Assembly: GCF_902859705.1 (NCBI RefSeq)
Contig: NZ_CADIJO010000004.1
Coordinates: forward strand, 248,001 to 312,000
DNA from: Achromobacter deleyi
GTDB lineage: Bacteria; Pseudomonadota; Gammaproteobacteria; Burkholderiales; Burkholderiaceae_B
DNA: 64,000 bases
Direction: 5' to 3'
Position 1 is the first letter of the stretch; every line of letters begins with the position of its first letter. The notes under the pieces are model-generated. The model was not told where the DNA came from. It made no database searches and worked only from the letters and a program-made list of their open reading frames with translations. The position numbers and the translations under genes are program-made. This document shows positions 38,204 to 46,695 of the stretch, in pieces.

Positions 38204-39109
38204 ATGTCCGCGACCCACCTCTCCAGGAAAGATTATCTCTGCGCTTTGGCGGTAGTGGTGATCTGGGGCCTGAACTTCGTCGTCATGAAGTTCGGCCTGA
38301 AAGGCCTCTCTCCCATGATGCTCGGCGCGCTGCGGTTTGCGCTGGCGGCATTTCCCCTGGTGTTGTTCGTGCGGCCCCCTCGCCTGCCGTGGCACTGGAT
38401 CGCGGCCTACGGCCTGGTGCAGGGGCTGGGCCAGTTCGGCCTGCTGTTCACGGCGCTGAAATTCGGCATGCCGGCGGGCATGGCCTCGCTGGTGATCCAG
38501 ACCCAGGCATTTTTCACGCTTTTGCTGGCCGCGCCCGTGCTGCACGAGCGCGCGCGCCGGCACCACTGGATCGGGCTGGGCGTGGCCGCGGTGGGGCTGG
38601 CCGTCATTGCCGCCGGCCGCGGCGAGGGCCCGGGCCAGATGACCATGCTGGGATTCACCCTGACCTTGGGCGGCGCATTCATGTGGGCGGTATCGAACAT
38701 GATCGTGCGGCTGGCCAGCCGCAAGTCGCCCGGCTACGACCCCTTTGCCTTCATTGCCTGGAGCAGCGCCGCGCCGGTGCTGCCGTTCCTGGCGCTGGCG
38801 GTGTGGGCGGATGGCTGGGACGCCGTGGCCGGCATGATCACCGGCATCGGCTGGAGCGAGGCGCTTTCCGTGCTGTATCTGGCGGTGCTGGCGACGCTGC
38901 TGGCCTACACGCTATGGACCCAGCTGCTGACGCGCCACCCCGCCGCCAAGATCGCGCCGTTCTCGTTGCTGGTGCCGGTGGTGGGCCTGTGGGCGGCGTC
39001 GGCCGCCTTCGGCGAGCAATTGCAACCCCTGCAATGGCTGGGCGCGGGCGGCGTGCTGGCGGGCCTGATCATCAACCAGGTCGGCGGGCGCTGGCTGCGC
39101 AATCGCTGA
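38204..39109 (+). CDS. EamA-family transporter (DMT superfamily)
   Basis: A 301-residue membrane protein with ten predicted helices in two EamA repeats (YLCALAVVVIWGLNFVVMKF at the start of the first; LGFTLTLGGAFMWAVSNMIV at the start of the second). The pattern resembles the O-acetylserine/cysteine exporter group. It starts 39 bases after the aldolase-like gene and may share its transcript, in which case it could export an amino acid or by-product. Confidence 0.88.
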   Translation: MSATHLSRKDYLCALAVVVIWGLNFVVMKFGLKGLSPMMLGALRFALAAFPLVLFVRPPRLPWHWIAAYGLVQGLGQFGLLFTALKFGMPAGMASLVIQTQAFFTLLLAAPVLHERARRHHWIGLGVAAVGLAVIAAGRGEGPGQMTMLGFTLTLGGAFMWAVSNMIVRLASRKSPGYDPFAFIAWSSAAPVLPFLALAVWADGWDAVAGMITGIGWSEALSVLYLAVLATLLAYTLWTQLLTRHPAAKIAPFSLLVPVVGLWAASAAFGEQLQPLQWLGAGGVLAGLIINQVGGRWLRNR

Positions 39110-39165
39110 TCGCCCCGGGGTGCCGCCTGGCCGGCGCGGGCCTCGCGCCGGCTTCATCCGCCGCA

Positions 39166-39217
39166 GTTCATTCCCACGGTTCATCACGGCGGTTCATCCC
39201 TGCAGTTCATCCTTTCG
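39166..39217 (+). repeat. Four 13-bp imperfect tandem repeats
   Basis: Units GTTCATTCCCACG, GTTCATCACGGCG, GTTCATCCCTGCA and GTTCATCCTTTCG follow one another without gaps, all starting GTTCAT. A further related unit (GCTTCATCCGCCGCA) precedes them at 39151. They lie in the gap between the convergent EamA and acylphosphatase genes. Function unknown. Confidence 0.7.
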
Positions 39218-39273
39218 CTTCGCGCGCTCCACCCCGCTTTCGGATGACAGGGGGGGTGTGCCGTGCGCGGCGC

Positions 39274-39570
39274 CTATAGCTGTTCGAAGTGGGCGTAACG
39301 CTTGTCGGTGAATTCCCGGCGCGTGATGATCTCGGCCACATAGGCGCCCGGCGGGCCGCGGCGCAGCCATTCCAGCATGTGATCCACCTGGTCGGGCGTG
39401 CCCTGCACCAGCGCTTCCACCGTGCCGTCCAGCATGTTCTGCACCCATCCCCGGGCGCCCAGCAGGTGCGCGCGCCGCACGGCGGCATGGCGGTAGCCCA
39501 CGCCCTGGACGGTGCCGCTGACGGTGACATGAACAGTTTCGATATGGCTGTCGGAATGAGGGTCTTGCAT
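39274..39570 (-). CDS. Acylphosphatase
   Basis: A 98-residue enzyme that hydrolyses acyl phosphates. The catalytic Arg is in GTVQGVGYRHAAVRRA and the catalytic Asn in ARGWVQNMLDGTVEALVQG; RRGPPGAYVAEI is the usual following motif. The ATG at 39570 has AAGGA 7 bases upstream. It stands alone on the minus strand and is divergent from the PhyH-type gene. Confidence 0.93.
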   Translation of the reverse strand: MQDPHSDSHIETVHVTVSGTVQGVGYRHAAVRRAHLLGARGWVQNMLDGTVEALVQGTPDQVDHMLEWLRRGPPGAYVAEIITRREFTDKRYAHFEQL

Positions 39571-39732
39571 GGAAATTTCCTTCGGATGATGCGCCGCAGC
39601 GCACCGGAGCATTAGGCGCTTCCGGCTACAGCGGATGGTCGATAGGCCCTCTGGGCATCGAAGCGATACGTTAGAGCACATGTCAAAACGTGCCAACGGG
39701 ACCACCCGCAAGCAAAGCTTGGAGAAGCCATT

Positions 39733-40629
39733 ATGGAAGAGACCAGTTTGTTGTCGGAAGCAGAAACAGCGCGCTATCGAGACCAGGGTTACCTGGCCCT
39801 GCCGGACATGTGCCCGCAGGATGAAGTGGGGTACATCCGGCGCACGCTGCTGGAACTGTTCGCGAACAAGACCGGCTACAACGAGGGGGCCCAATACGAC
39901 TTCATCAGCCGTGACGACCCATCCAAGCCGGCCAAGTTTCCCAGTTTGCACGATCCGCGCCATTATGCCCCGGGGCTGCTGAAGACGAGCTATCACGAGC
40001 GCACGCTGGAATTGGCGCGCCAGCTGCTGGGCGAGGATGCCGCGCTGTATGGCGAGCATGCGCTGCTCAAGCCGGCCTTGAATGGCCCCGAAACGCCGTG
40101 GCACCAGGACGAGGCATTTCGCTCGCCCGACTTCGTCTACAACGAGCTGAGCATCTGGCTGGCGTTGCAGCCGGCCACGCTGGAAAACGGCTGCATGCAG
40201 TTCATTCCCGGCTCGAACAAGGGTGACGTGCTGGAACACCGCTCGCCGGGCGGTGACAAGACGCTGCATCCGCTGGAATGCTGCGCCGATTTTCCGCGCA
40301 GCCAGGCCGTGGCCGAACCGCTGCAACCGGGCGGCTGCACGGTGCACGATGCGCGCACGCTGCATTTCACGGGCGCCAATACGTCGCCGCAGCCGCGGCT
40401 GGCGTACATCCTTATCTACAACACGCCGCCGGTCTACAAGCCGGGACGACGCGAATTCCCGTGGCTGGAGGGACGCTGGACCGACAGCCAGACCCGCAAG
40501 AAGGAATGGCACCGCCGCGGCGGCCTGGCGGTGGACGTGCTGCGGCGCCTGCCGGGGGCGCGCCTGACCAGCCCGCGCTGGGTGGCATGGGCCACGATAC
40601 GCGCGGTCAGCAAGGTCTGGCCGCGCTAG
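39733..40629 (+). CDS. Phytanoyl-CoA dioxygenase (PhyH) family protein
   Basis: A 298-residue Fe(II)/2-oxoglutarate dioxygenase. The metal ligands are His124 and Asp126 in PETPWHQDEAFRSP and a distal His (His211 in ARTLHFTGAN; His205 nearby in CTVHDAR). The N-terminal part, AETARYRDQGYLALPDMCPQ, is a classic PhyH start. The family hydroxylates diverse small molecules, so the substrate is open. A GGAG site precedes ATG 39733. It is followed after 212 bases by the FMN-dependent dehydrogenase gene. Confidence 0.85.
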   Translation: MEETSLLSEAETARYRDQGYLALPDMCPQDEVGYIRRTLLELFANKTGYNEGAQYDFISRDDPSKPAKFPSLHDPRHYAPGLLKTSYHERTLELARQLLGEDAALYGEHALLKPALNGPETPWHQDEAFRSPDFVYNELSIWLALQPATLENGCMQFIPGSNKGDVLEHRSPGGDKTLHPLECCADFPRSQAVAEPLQPGGCTVHDARTLHFTGANTSPQPRLAYILIYNTPPVYKPGRREFPWLEGRWTDSQTRKKEWHRRGGLAVDVLRRLPGARLTSPRWVAWATIRAVSKVWPR

Positions 40630-40841
40630 CGCAAGCGGCGCCAAGAGGCCCGGTCGAGGCCTGTAAACAAGGGGAAATCGGGGCCGGCAAGGGGCGCTTG
40701 CCGCCCCCGGCGCGTATACTGGGCGGCGCCGCAGGGCGTCGCCGCCTTGCGCGGACGGCGGGTGCGCATCGATGCGCGGGGCGTTCGCGCAGCAGGCAGG
40801 CCGCTCTGGGACTGCGTCCCTCTTCTCCCAGAAAAATAACC

Positions 40842-42005
40842 ATGACCGCTAATCTCTCCACGATCACCTGCATCGAAGACCTGCGCGCTATTGCGCAAAA
40901 GCGCGTGCCGCGCATGTTCTACGACTACGCCGATTCGGGCGCCTGGACGGAAGGCACGTACCGCGCCAACGAAAGCGATTTCCAGAAGATCAAGCTGCGC
41001 CAACGCGTGGCCGTGAACATGGAAGGCCGTTCGTTGCGCACGACGCTGGTGGGTCACGATGTGGTGATGCCGCTGGCCATTTCGCCCACGGGCCTGACGG
41101 GCATGCAGCATGCCGATGGCGAGATCCTGGCGGCCAAGGCGGCGGCAGACTTCGGCGTGCCGTTCACGTTGTCGACGATGAGCATCTGCTCGCTGGAAGA
41201 TGTGGCCGCGGCCACCGGCAAGCCGTTCTGGTTCCAGCTGTACGTGATGCGTGACCGCGAGTTCGTGGCCAACCTGATCGACCGCGCCAAGGCGGCCGGC
41301 TGCACGGCGCTGGTGCTGACGCTGGACCTGCAGATCCTGGGGCAGCGCCACAAGGACATCAAGAACGGGCTGTCGACGCCGCCCAAGCCCACGATCCGCA
41401 ACTTGATCAACCTGGCGACCAAGCCGCGCTGGTGCATGGGCATGCTGGGCACCAAGCGCCGCACGTTTGGCAATATCGTGGGCCACGCCAAGGGCGTGAG
41501 CGACCTGTCGTCGCTGTCGGCATGGACGGCCGAGCAGTTCGATCCGCGGCTGAGCTGGGACGATGTGGAATGGATCAAGCAGCGCTGGGGCGGCAAGCTG
41601 ATCATCAAGGGCATCCTGGATGTCGAGGATGCGCAGTTGGCGGCCAATAGCGGGGCCGACGCGCTGATCGTCAGCAACCACGGGGGGCGTCAGCTGGATG
41701 GCGCGATGTCGTCGATCGCTGCGTTGCCGGGTATTGCGGAGGCGGTGGGGTCGAAGATCGAAGTCTGGATGGATGGCGGGGTGCGTTCTGGCCAGGACAT
41801 CCTGAAGGCTGTGGCGCTGGGGGCGCGGGGGGCGATGATCGGGCGGGCCTTCCTGTATGGGTTGGGGGCTTATGGGCAGGACGGCGTGCGCCGGGTGCTT
41901 GAGATTCTGTACAAGGAAATGGATACGACGATGGCGCTTTGCGGGCGTCGTAGCATCGAGGTGGGGGATCGGAGCATCTTGCTGCCTGGGACCTATCCGG
42001 TCTGA
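40842..42005 (+). CDS. FMN-dependent alpha-hydroxy acid dehydrogenase (LldD-like)
   Basis: A 387-residue flavoenzyme that oxidises L-2-hydroxy acids such as lactate, probably at the membrane with quinone as acceptor. The substrate-binding Tyr is in RVPRMFYDYADSGAW, the FMN site is at AISPTGLTGMQHADGE and FWFQLYVMRDREF, and the catalytic His280 is in VSNHGGRQLDGAMSS. It starts at ATG 40842; the 212-base gap upstream contains no other gene that I can support. Glycolate, mandelate or lactate are possible substrates. Confidence 0.9.
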   Translation: MTANLSTITCIEDLRAIAQKRVPRMFYDYADSGAWTEGTYRANESDFQKIKLRQRVAVNMEGRSLRTTLVGHDVVMPLAISPTGLTGMQHADGEILAAKAAADFGVPFTLSTMSICSLEDVAAATGKPFWFQLYVMRDREFVANLIDRAKAAGCTALVLTLDLQILGQRHKDIKNGLSTPPKPTIRNLINLATKPRWCMGMLGTKRRTFGNIVGHAKGVSDLSSLSAWTAEQFDPRLSWDDVEWIKQRWGGKLIIKGILDVEDAQLAANSGADALIVSNHGGRQLDGAMSSIAALPGIAEAVGSKIEVWMDGGVRSGQDILKAVALGARGAMIGRAFLYGLGAYGQDGVRRVLEILYKEMDTTMALCGRRSIEVGDRSILLPGTYPV

Positions 42006-42022
42006 GTTCTTTTGGGCTGTCT

Positions 42023-42069
42023 AGGCCGGGGGAGTCGCTTGGCGCGACTTGCTCGGCCTTTGTTTTTTG
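42023..42069 (+). terminator. Rho-independent terminator after the LldD-like gene
   Basis: AGGCCG (42023-42028) pairs with CGGCCT (42054-42059); inside, AGTCGC (42033-42038) pairs with GCGACT (42044-42049). TTTGTTTTTT follows. It lies about 20 bases after the stop. Confidence 0.75.
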
Positions 42070-42093
42070 TTGGCTGGGATTGCTTCGTAGGCC

Positions 42094-42271
42094 GCCCGGC
42101 ACGGGTGGTGCACACATGGTGCGCGCCAACGATTGCGGTCCGGAGCCTTCGCTCCGGACATGCCTAGGCGGCCCCCCCCTTCGTCATCTTCGTCCAGGCC
42201 TTCGGCCTTCCCTTCAGATTCCCTCGGGCGCATCGACGGCGCGCACCATGTGTGCACCACCCGTGCCGGGC
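42094..42271 (-). repeat. Long inverted-repeat element A: 34-bp perfect arms around a structured core
   Basis: The left arm (42094-42127) is the exact reverse complement of the right arm (42238-42271). Between them 110 bases form a core that is also found, in opposite orientation, in element B at 51406-51565. In the core, GTCCGGAGC (42138-42146) pairs with GCTCCGGAC (42151-42159) in a 9-bp hairpin, and AGGCC/GGCCT form a second small hairpin at 42196-42208. There is no convincing gene. It sits between the convergent LldD-like and IclR genes, about 25 bases after the terminator. The arm sequence is unrelated to that of element B. I do not recognise this element. Confidence 0.9.
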
Positions 42272-42333
42272 TACCGGCGTGGAGAAATGGGGCGCTGCCA
42301 GGCCGGGGGATGGGGGAGGGGTTTGCGTCGCCC

Positions 42334-42368
42334 GCTCAGACCGGCCGCGCGGGCGGCCGGGTCTGAGC
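42334..42368. repeat. GC-rich hairpin downstream of the IclR gene
   Basis: GCTCAGACCGGCCGC (42334-42348) pairs with GCGGCCGGGTCTGAGC (42353-42368) with one bulged base. It is separate from element A and could help end IclR-gene transcription; there is no T-tract. The rest of the 42272-42498 stretch holds no gene that I can support. Confidence 0.6.
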
Positions 42369-42498
42369 TTACGCAGTGTGCTGCGTCGTGACGGGGTTCG
42401 CTGCGCGTTTGCGTGGCGTTGCTGTGCTTGCCTGGTTTGCGTTGCGGGGGCGGCTGCTCTTTCGTGGCTGGGGCGTGACGTGCGTGAGGGCGTTTTGT

Positions 42499-43341
42499 CT
42501 ATTCGCGGTTGCCCGTGCCCAGGAACTGGCTGGGGCGGCGCAGCGCGGGGTCGAAGGGGTTGAGTTGGGCGCTGATGCCGGCGGCTTCTCGGCGCAGGAT
42601 TTCTACGATCAGGGGGAGGCGTTCGTCGCTGATGCGTTCGACGGGGGCGGCGACGCTCAGGGCGGCGACGGTGACGCCGTTGGGGTCGTGGACGGGGACG
42701 GCGAGGCCGGCGATGTTGGGGAAGACGCCCTGCCCTTTGCTGCGGGCGTATTGGAGTTCCAGGCATTCCTTGATGCCGACGCGCATGGAGATTTCGTCGA
42801 CGAAGCCCAGGTGGTGCAGGCGCGGGATGTTGAAGCGCAGGACTTCTTCGCGTTCGGCGGGGGGCAGGTTGGCGAGCAGGACGAGGCCGCCCTGGCCCAG
42901 GCCCAGGGGCACGCGGCCGCCGATGTCGCCGGTGTGTGAACGCACCGGGAAGGCGCCGTCGATGCGGTCCAGGCAGACGGCGTCAAAGCCGCTGCGCACC
43001 AGCAGGAAGACGGTGTCGTTGAGCATGCCGCACAGGCGCAGCATGGCGGGGCGGTAGATCGAGCGCAGGGTGGACTGGTGGTTGCCGGCGGCAGCGGCCA
43101 GCGAGAAGAAGGCGACGGTGAGCTGGTAGCCCTTGCTGTTGGCAGGCTGCTCGACCATGCCTTCCTGCACCAGCCCCTGCAGCACGCGGTGGACGGTGGC
43201 CTGGGCCTGACCGGTGCGGGAGGCGATGTCGGTCAGGCGCAGTTTTTCGCCCTTGGCGTCGGCCAGCACGCGCAGCACGGCAAAGGCGCGTTGCAGGACG
43301 CCCTGGCCGCTGGCGTCTTCGTTGGTTTCTGATTTCTTCAT
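42499..43341 (-). CDS. IclR-family transcriptional regulator
   Basis: A 280-residue regulator. The winged HTH covers about residues 14-75 (VLQRAFAVLRVLADAKGEKL, RLTDIASRTGQAQATVHRVL), and the effector domain about 95-265 (DTVFLLVRSGFDAVCLDRID, IAGLAVPVHDPNGVTVAALS). It is divergent from the PotABCD/FAD dehydrogenase operon (43552 on) across 210 bases that contain two similar putative operators, so it very likely controls that operon. Confidence 0.92.
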   Translation of the reverse strand: MKKSETNEDASGQGVLQRAFAVLRVLADAKGEKLRLTDIASRTGQAQATVHRVLQGLVQEGMVEQPANSKGYQLTVAFFSLAAAAGNHQSTLRSIYRPAMLRLCGMLNDTVFLLVRSGFDAVCLDRIDGAFPVRSHTGDIGGRVPLGLGQGGLVLLANLPPAEREEVLRFNIPRLHHLGFVDEISMRVGIKECLELQYARSKGQGVFPNIAGLAVPVHDPNGVTVAALSVAAPVERISDERLPLIVEILRREAAGISAQLNPFDPALRRPSQFLGTGNRE

Positions 43342-43387
43342 TGTTCAATTCCGATAATCAAAATATCTTGCTGTATTTTTATCAGTA

Positions 43388-43435
43388 AATTCGGTTGAGC
43401 GGAAATAACTTTAAGAAAATTCGATTCTTCGGAAA
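43388..43435. promoter_or_regulatory. Two similar putative IclR operators, 30 bp apart
   Basis: AATTCGGTTGAGCGGAAA (43388-43405) and AATTCGATTCTTCGGAAA (43418-43435) share AATTCGnTTnnnCGGAAA, a partly palindromic sequence, and start exactly 30 bp apart, about three helical turns. The region is AT-rich and lies between IclR and the operon it faces. A partial third copy (AATTCCGAT) occurs near 43347. Confidence 0.55.
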
Positions 43436-43551
43436 ACCCTAATTGACCGCCCTTTTCGGCGACTCCTAGACTGCCTCATCGAATGCGCGGTGGTGTCCGG
43501 CTGAGCCGGCGGGTCCGCGCACCGCTCCATATCGGGCCACGGGGTTGGACT

Positions 43552-44622
43552 ATGTCATTTTTGCGGTTGGATAACGTCTCGAAGAATTACGGCGACCTGC
43601 GGGTCGTGTCGGATCTGAACCTGGCGGTCGAGAAAGGGGAATTCGTGTCGTTGCTGGGGCCGTCGGGCTGCGGCAAGACGACCACGCTGCAGATGATCGC
43701 GGGCTTTGCCGATGTGACGCGGGGCGTGATCACGCTGGATGGGCGCGACATCACGCACGCCAAGCCCAACACGCGCGGCCTGGGCATCGTGTTCCAGAGC
43801 TATGCGTTGTTTCCGCACCTGACGGTGGCGGACAACGTGGCCTTCGGGTTGAAGATGCGCAAGGTGGAACGCACCGAGCGCCAGGCGCGAGTGCGCGAGG
43901 CGCTGGCTCTGGTCAAGCTGGACAAGCACGCGGACCGCTTTCCGCGCGAATTGTCGGGCGGCCAGCGTCAGCGGGTGGCGCTGGCGCGTGCGCTGGTGAT
44001 CCGCCCGCCGGTGCTGCTGCTGGACGAGCCGCTGTCCAACCTGGACGCCAAGCTGCGCGAAGACATGCAGTTCGAGCTGCGCAGCATTCAGAAGAAAATC
44101 GGCACGACCACGGTGATGGTGACGCACGACCAGGCCGAGGCGCTGTCGATCAGCGACCGGGTGGTGGTGATGCAGGAGGGTCGTGCGACGCAGGTGGATG
44201 CGCCCTATCGCATGTATGAGCATCCGCAGACCGAATTCATCTCGCGCTTCGTGGGCAAGACCAATCTGTTGCCCGGCCGCGTGACGCGCTGCGGCGAACA
44301 GGCCGAAGTGGAAACCGGCGCGCTGCGCGTGCTGGTCGATGGCACGGGCCTGCGCCATGGCGACAGCGTGCAGCTGTCGCTGCGGCCGGAAAAGCTGGTG
44401 CCGGTGGCGGCAGGCCAGGGCAAGCTGGCCTGTGTGGTCAGCACGCGCTATTTCCTGGGCAGCCAGTGGATGTATGACCTGGATTCGCCGGTGGGGGCGC
44501 TGACGGTGCTGACGCCCAACGACGGCCGCCGGCCGCACGAAGATGGCGACGCCATCGGGCTGGACTGGGCCGAGGGCGTGCTGCGTGTGCTGCGCGCACC
44601 GGCCGTGGCCGAAGAGGCCTGA
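43552..44622 (+). CDS. ABC transporter ATP-binding protein, PotA-like
   Basis: A 356-residue ATPase of the spermidine/putrescine-type (CUT1-like) importer class. Walker A GPSGCGKTT begins at residue 36, the signature LSGGQRQRV at 134, Walker B is VLLLDEPLSNLDAKLRED. The C-terminal TOBE region follows (LSLRPEKLVPVAAGQGKLA). I start at ATG 43552 from family length; the ribosome site is weak. It is the first gene of a seven-gene operon. The ligand may be a polyamine, but such importers also carry amino-acid derivatives and opines. Confidence 0.9.
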   Translation: MSFLRLDNVSKNYGDLRVVSDLNLAVEKGEFVSLLGPSGCGKTTTLQMIAGFADVTRGVITLDGRDITHAKPNTRGLGIVFQSYALFPHLTVADNVAFGLKMRKVERTERQARVREALALVKLDKHADRFPRELSGGQRQRVALARALVIRPPVLLLDEPLSNLDAKLREDMQFELRSIQKKIGTTTVMVTHDQAEALSISDRVVVMQEGRATQVDAPYRMYEHPQTEFISRFVGKTNLLPGRVTRCGEQAEVETGALRVLVDGTGLRHGDSVQLSLRPEKLVPVAAGQGKLACVVSTRYFLGSQWMYDLDSPVGALTVLTPNDGRRPHEDGDAIGLDWAEGVLRVLRAPAVAEEA

Positions 44623-44623
44623 C

Positions 44624-45511
44624 ATGGCGACGCTGACCCAACCCGGCGCCGCCAGCGCGCCCAAGCCGCGCACCGACGGCCTCCTGGCCATCCTGGGCTC
44701 GATTCCGCTGGCCATCGTGTTCCTGACGCTGGTGCTGACGCCGCTGGCGCTGACGTTCGTGCTGTCGTTCCGGCCGTTCGACTACGGCGCGGGCATCCTG
44801 CCGGGGCACACGTTCGAGCACTACCTGGCGGTGGTGACCGACAGCTATTTCCTGGAGATCTTCTGGCGCACGTTCTGGATCGCGGGCGTCACCACGTTGA
44901 TCTGCGTGCTGATCGGCGCGCCCGAAGCCTACATCCTGTCGCGCATGGGCAAGCCGTGGCGCTCGATCTTCCTGCTGGTGGTGCTGTCGCCTTTGCTGAT
45001 CTCGCTGGTGGTGCGCGCGTTCGGCTGGAGCATGCTGCTGGGACCTGGCGGCGTGATCGGCCGTGCGGCGGCCGCGGTGGGCCTGGGTCCGCTGCTGTAC
45101 ACGCCCACCGCCGTCATCATCGGCCTGGTGCACGTGATGCTGCCGTTCATGGTGATTCCGGTGTGGACGTCGTTGCAGAAGCTGGACCCGGCCGTCGAAC
45201 ACGCCGCGCTGTCGCTGAATGCCTCGCGCTTTCAGACGCTGCTGCGCATCGTGCTACCGCAGGCGATGCCGGGCATTCTGTCGGGCAGCCTGATCGTGTT
45301 CGGCCTGTCGGCCAGTTCGTTCGCGATTCCCGCGTTGCTGGGCGGACGCCGCCTGAAGATGGTGGCCACGGTGGTCTACGACGAGTTCCTGACCGAGCTG
45401 AACTGGCCGCTGGGCGCGGCGATTGCGATCGTGCTGCTGGTGGTCAACGTGATCATCATGATGGCGTACAACCGTGTGGTGGAACGCTCTTACCGGCGCA
45501 GCCTGGGCTGA
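44624..45511 (+). CDS. ABC transporter permease, PotB-like
   Basis: A 295-residue permease with six helices, starting one base after the ATPase stop. The first helix is SIPLAIVFLTLVLTPLALTF; the EAA loop is LDPAVEHAALSLNASRFQTL near residue 190. It carries the conserved PotB segment FGLSASSFAIPALLGGRRLK. It pairs with the PotC-like protein. Confidence 0.9.
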   Translation: MATLTQPGAASAPKPRTDGLLAILGSIPLAIVFLTLVLTPLALTFVLSFRPFDYGAGILPGHTFEHYLAVVTDSYFLEIFWRTFWIAGVTTLICVLIGAPEAYILSRMGKPWRSIFLLVVLSPLLISLVVRAFGWSMLLGPGGVIGRAAAAVGLGPLLYTPTAVIIGLVHVMLPFMVIPVWTSLQKLDPAVEHAALSLNASRFQTLLRIVLPQAMPGILSGSLIVFGLSASSFAIPALLGGRRLKMVATVVYDEFLTELNWPLGAAIAIVLLVVNVIIMMAYNRVVERSYRRSLG

Positions 45512-45524
45512 AGGGGACACGATC

Positions 45525-46319
45525 ATGCAGAAGAACGGTCCTATCGCGCTGGCGTTCAATTTCCTGGTGGTGGCGTTCGTGCTGGCGCCGCTGGTCATCG
45601 TGTGCCTGGTGGCGTTCACGCCCGAGTCGACGCTGACGGTGCCGACCACGCAGTTCTCGCTGCGCTGGTTCCGCGCAGTGTTCGAGCATCCCAATTTCAT
45701 GCAGGCCTTCCAGAACAGCCTGTGGCTGGCGTTCCTGTCGGCCAGCATCGCCGTGTGCCTGGCGGTGCCGGCGGCGATTGCCATCACGCGCTACCGCTTT
45801 CCGGGGCGCGATGCGCTCAATGGATTGTTCCTGTCGCCGCTGATGATTCCGCACCTGGTGCTGGGCGTGGCGCTGCTGCGCTTTTTTGCGCTGCTGGGCA
45901 TGACGGGCAGTTTTCCGTGGCTGGTGTTCAGCCACGTCGTGGTCATCACGCCGTACGTGATGCGGTTGGTGATCGGCGCGCTGGTGGGCTTTGACCGTTC
46001 GATCGAGCACGCGGCGCTGTCGCTGGGCGCCAGTCGCGCCACGGTGTTTTTCCAGGTGACGCTGCCGCTCATCATCCCCGGCGTGTCCGGCGGCTGGCTG
46101 CTGGCGTTCATCAACAGCTTCGACGAACTGACCATGTCGGTGTTCATCACCGCGCCGTCGACCATCACGCTGCCGGTGCGCATGTACATGTACGCCACCG
46201 AATCGATCGATCCGATGATGGCGGCCGTGTCGGCGCTGGTCATCGGCCTGACCGCGGTGACCATGCTGCTGCTGGATCGCGCCTACGGGCTGGACCGGGT
46301 GCTGGTGGGGCAGAAATGA
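45525..46319 (+). CDS. ABC transporter permease, PotC-like
   Basis: A 264-residue permease. It starts MQKNGPIALAFNFLVVAFVL and has the PotC pattern with EHAALSLGASRATVFFQVTL as EAA loop near residue 165 and INSFDELTMSVFITAPSTIT towards the end. Spacing to the PotB-like gene is 13 bases. Confidence 0.9.
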   Translation: MQKNGPIALAFNFLVVAFVLAPLVIVCLVAFTPESTLTVPTTQFSLRWFRAVFEHPNFMQAFQNSLWLAFLSASIAVCLAVPAAIAITRYRFPGRDALNGLFLSPLMIPHLVLGVALLRFFALLGMTGSFPWLVFSHVVVITPYVMRLVIGALVGFDRSIEHAALSLGASRATVFFQVTLPLIIPGVSGGWLLAFINSFDELTMSVFITAPSTITLPVRMYMYATESIDPMMAAVSALVIGLTAVTMLLLDRAYGLDRVLVGQK

Positions 46320-46356
46320 ATTCCATGCCGGACGCGGGACGGGAGGCCCGGGAACC

Positions 46357-46695
46357 ATGGCGATACTGAAACGGCTGGCCGAAACGGCCCGGCCCACCGT
46401 GGCGTTCACGCTGGACGGCAAGCCTTGCGAAGCGCTGGCCGGCGACACGGTGCTGACGGCGGTGCTGACCCAGGCCGAGCGCCTGCGCCTGTCGGAATTC
46501 GGCGGCGCGCCGCGCGCCGGGTTCTGCATGATGGGCGCCTGCCAGGACTGCTGGATGCAGCGCGAAGACGGCACCCGGCTGCGGGCCTGTTCCACCTATA
46601 TCGAGCCAGGCATGCGCTTGCGCAGCAGCGCGCTGCTGCCGACGGCAGTGCCGGGCACCTTGGCCGCGGCGTGGCCCGAGAGCGAGACGCCATGA
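46357..46695 (+). CDS. [2Fe-2S] small subunit of an amino-acid dehydrogenase (HcnA/OoxA-N-type)
   Basis: A 112-residue ferredoxin-like protein. It has the Fer2_4 pattern with four cysteines that bind a [2Fe-2S] cluster: Cys57, Cys62, Cys65 and Cys78 (GFCMMGACQDCWMQRE, RLRACSTY). Such subunits pass electrons in heteromeric FAD dehydrogenases such as opine oxidase, proline dehydrogenase complexes and HCN synthase. Its stop overlaps the next gene by 4 bases. The operon context supports oxidation of the compound brought in by the PotABCD-type importer. Confidence 0.88.
   Translation: MAILKRLAETARPTVAFTLDGKPCEALAGDTVLTAVLTQAERLRLSEFGGAPRAGFCMMGACQDCWMQREDGTRLRACSTYIEPGMRLRSSALLPTAVPGTLAAAWPESETP

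Noticed and set aside
42021..42260. Reading frame through element A, with MRPRE also open in element B
   Set aside because: The ends of the frame match between copies, but the conserved middle is read in different frames, so protein is not what is conserved.
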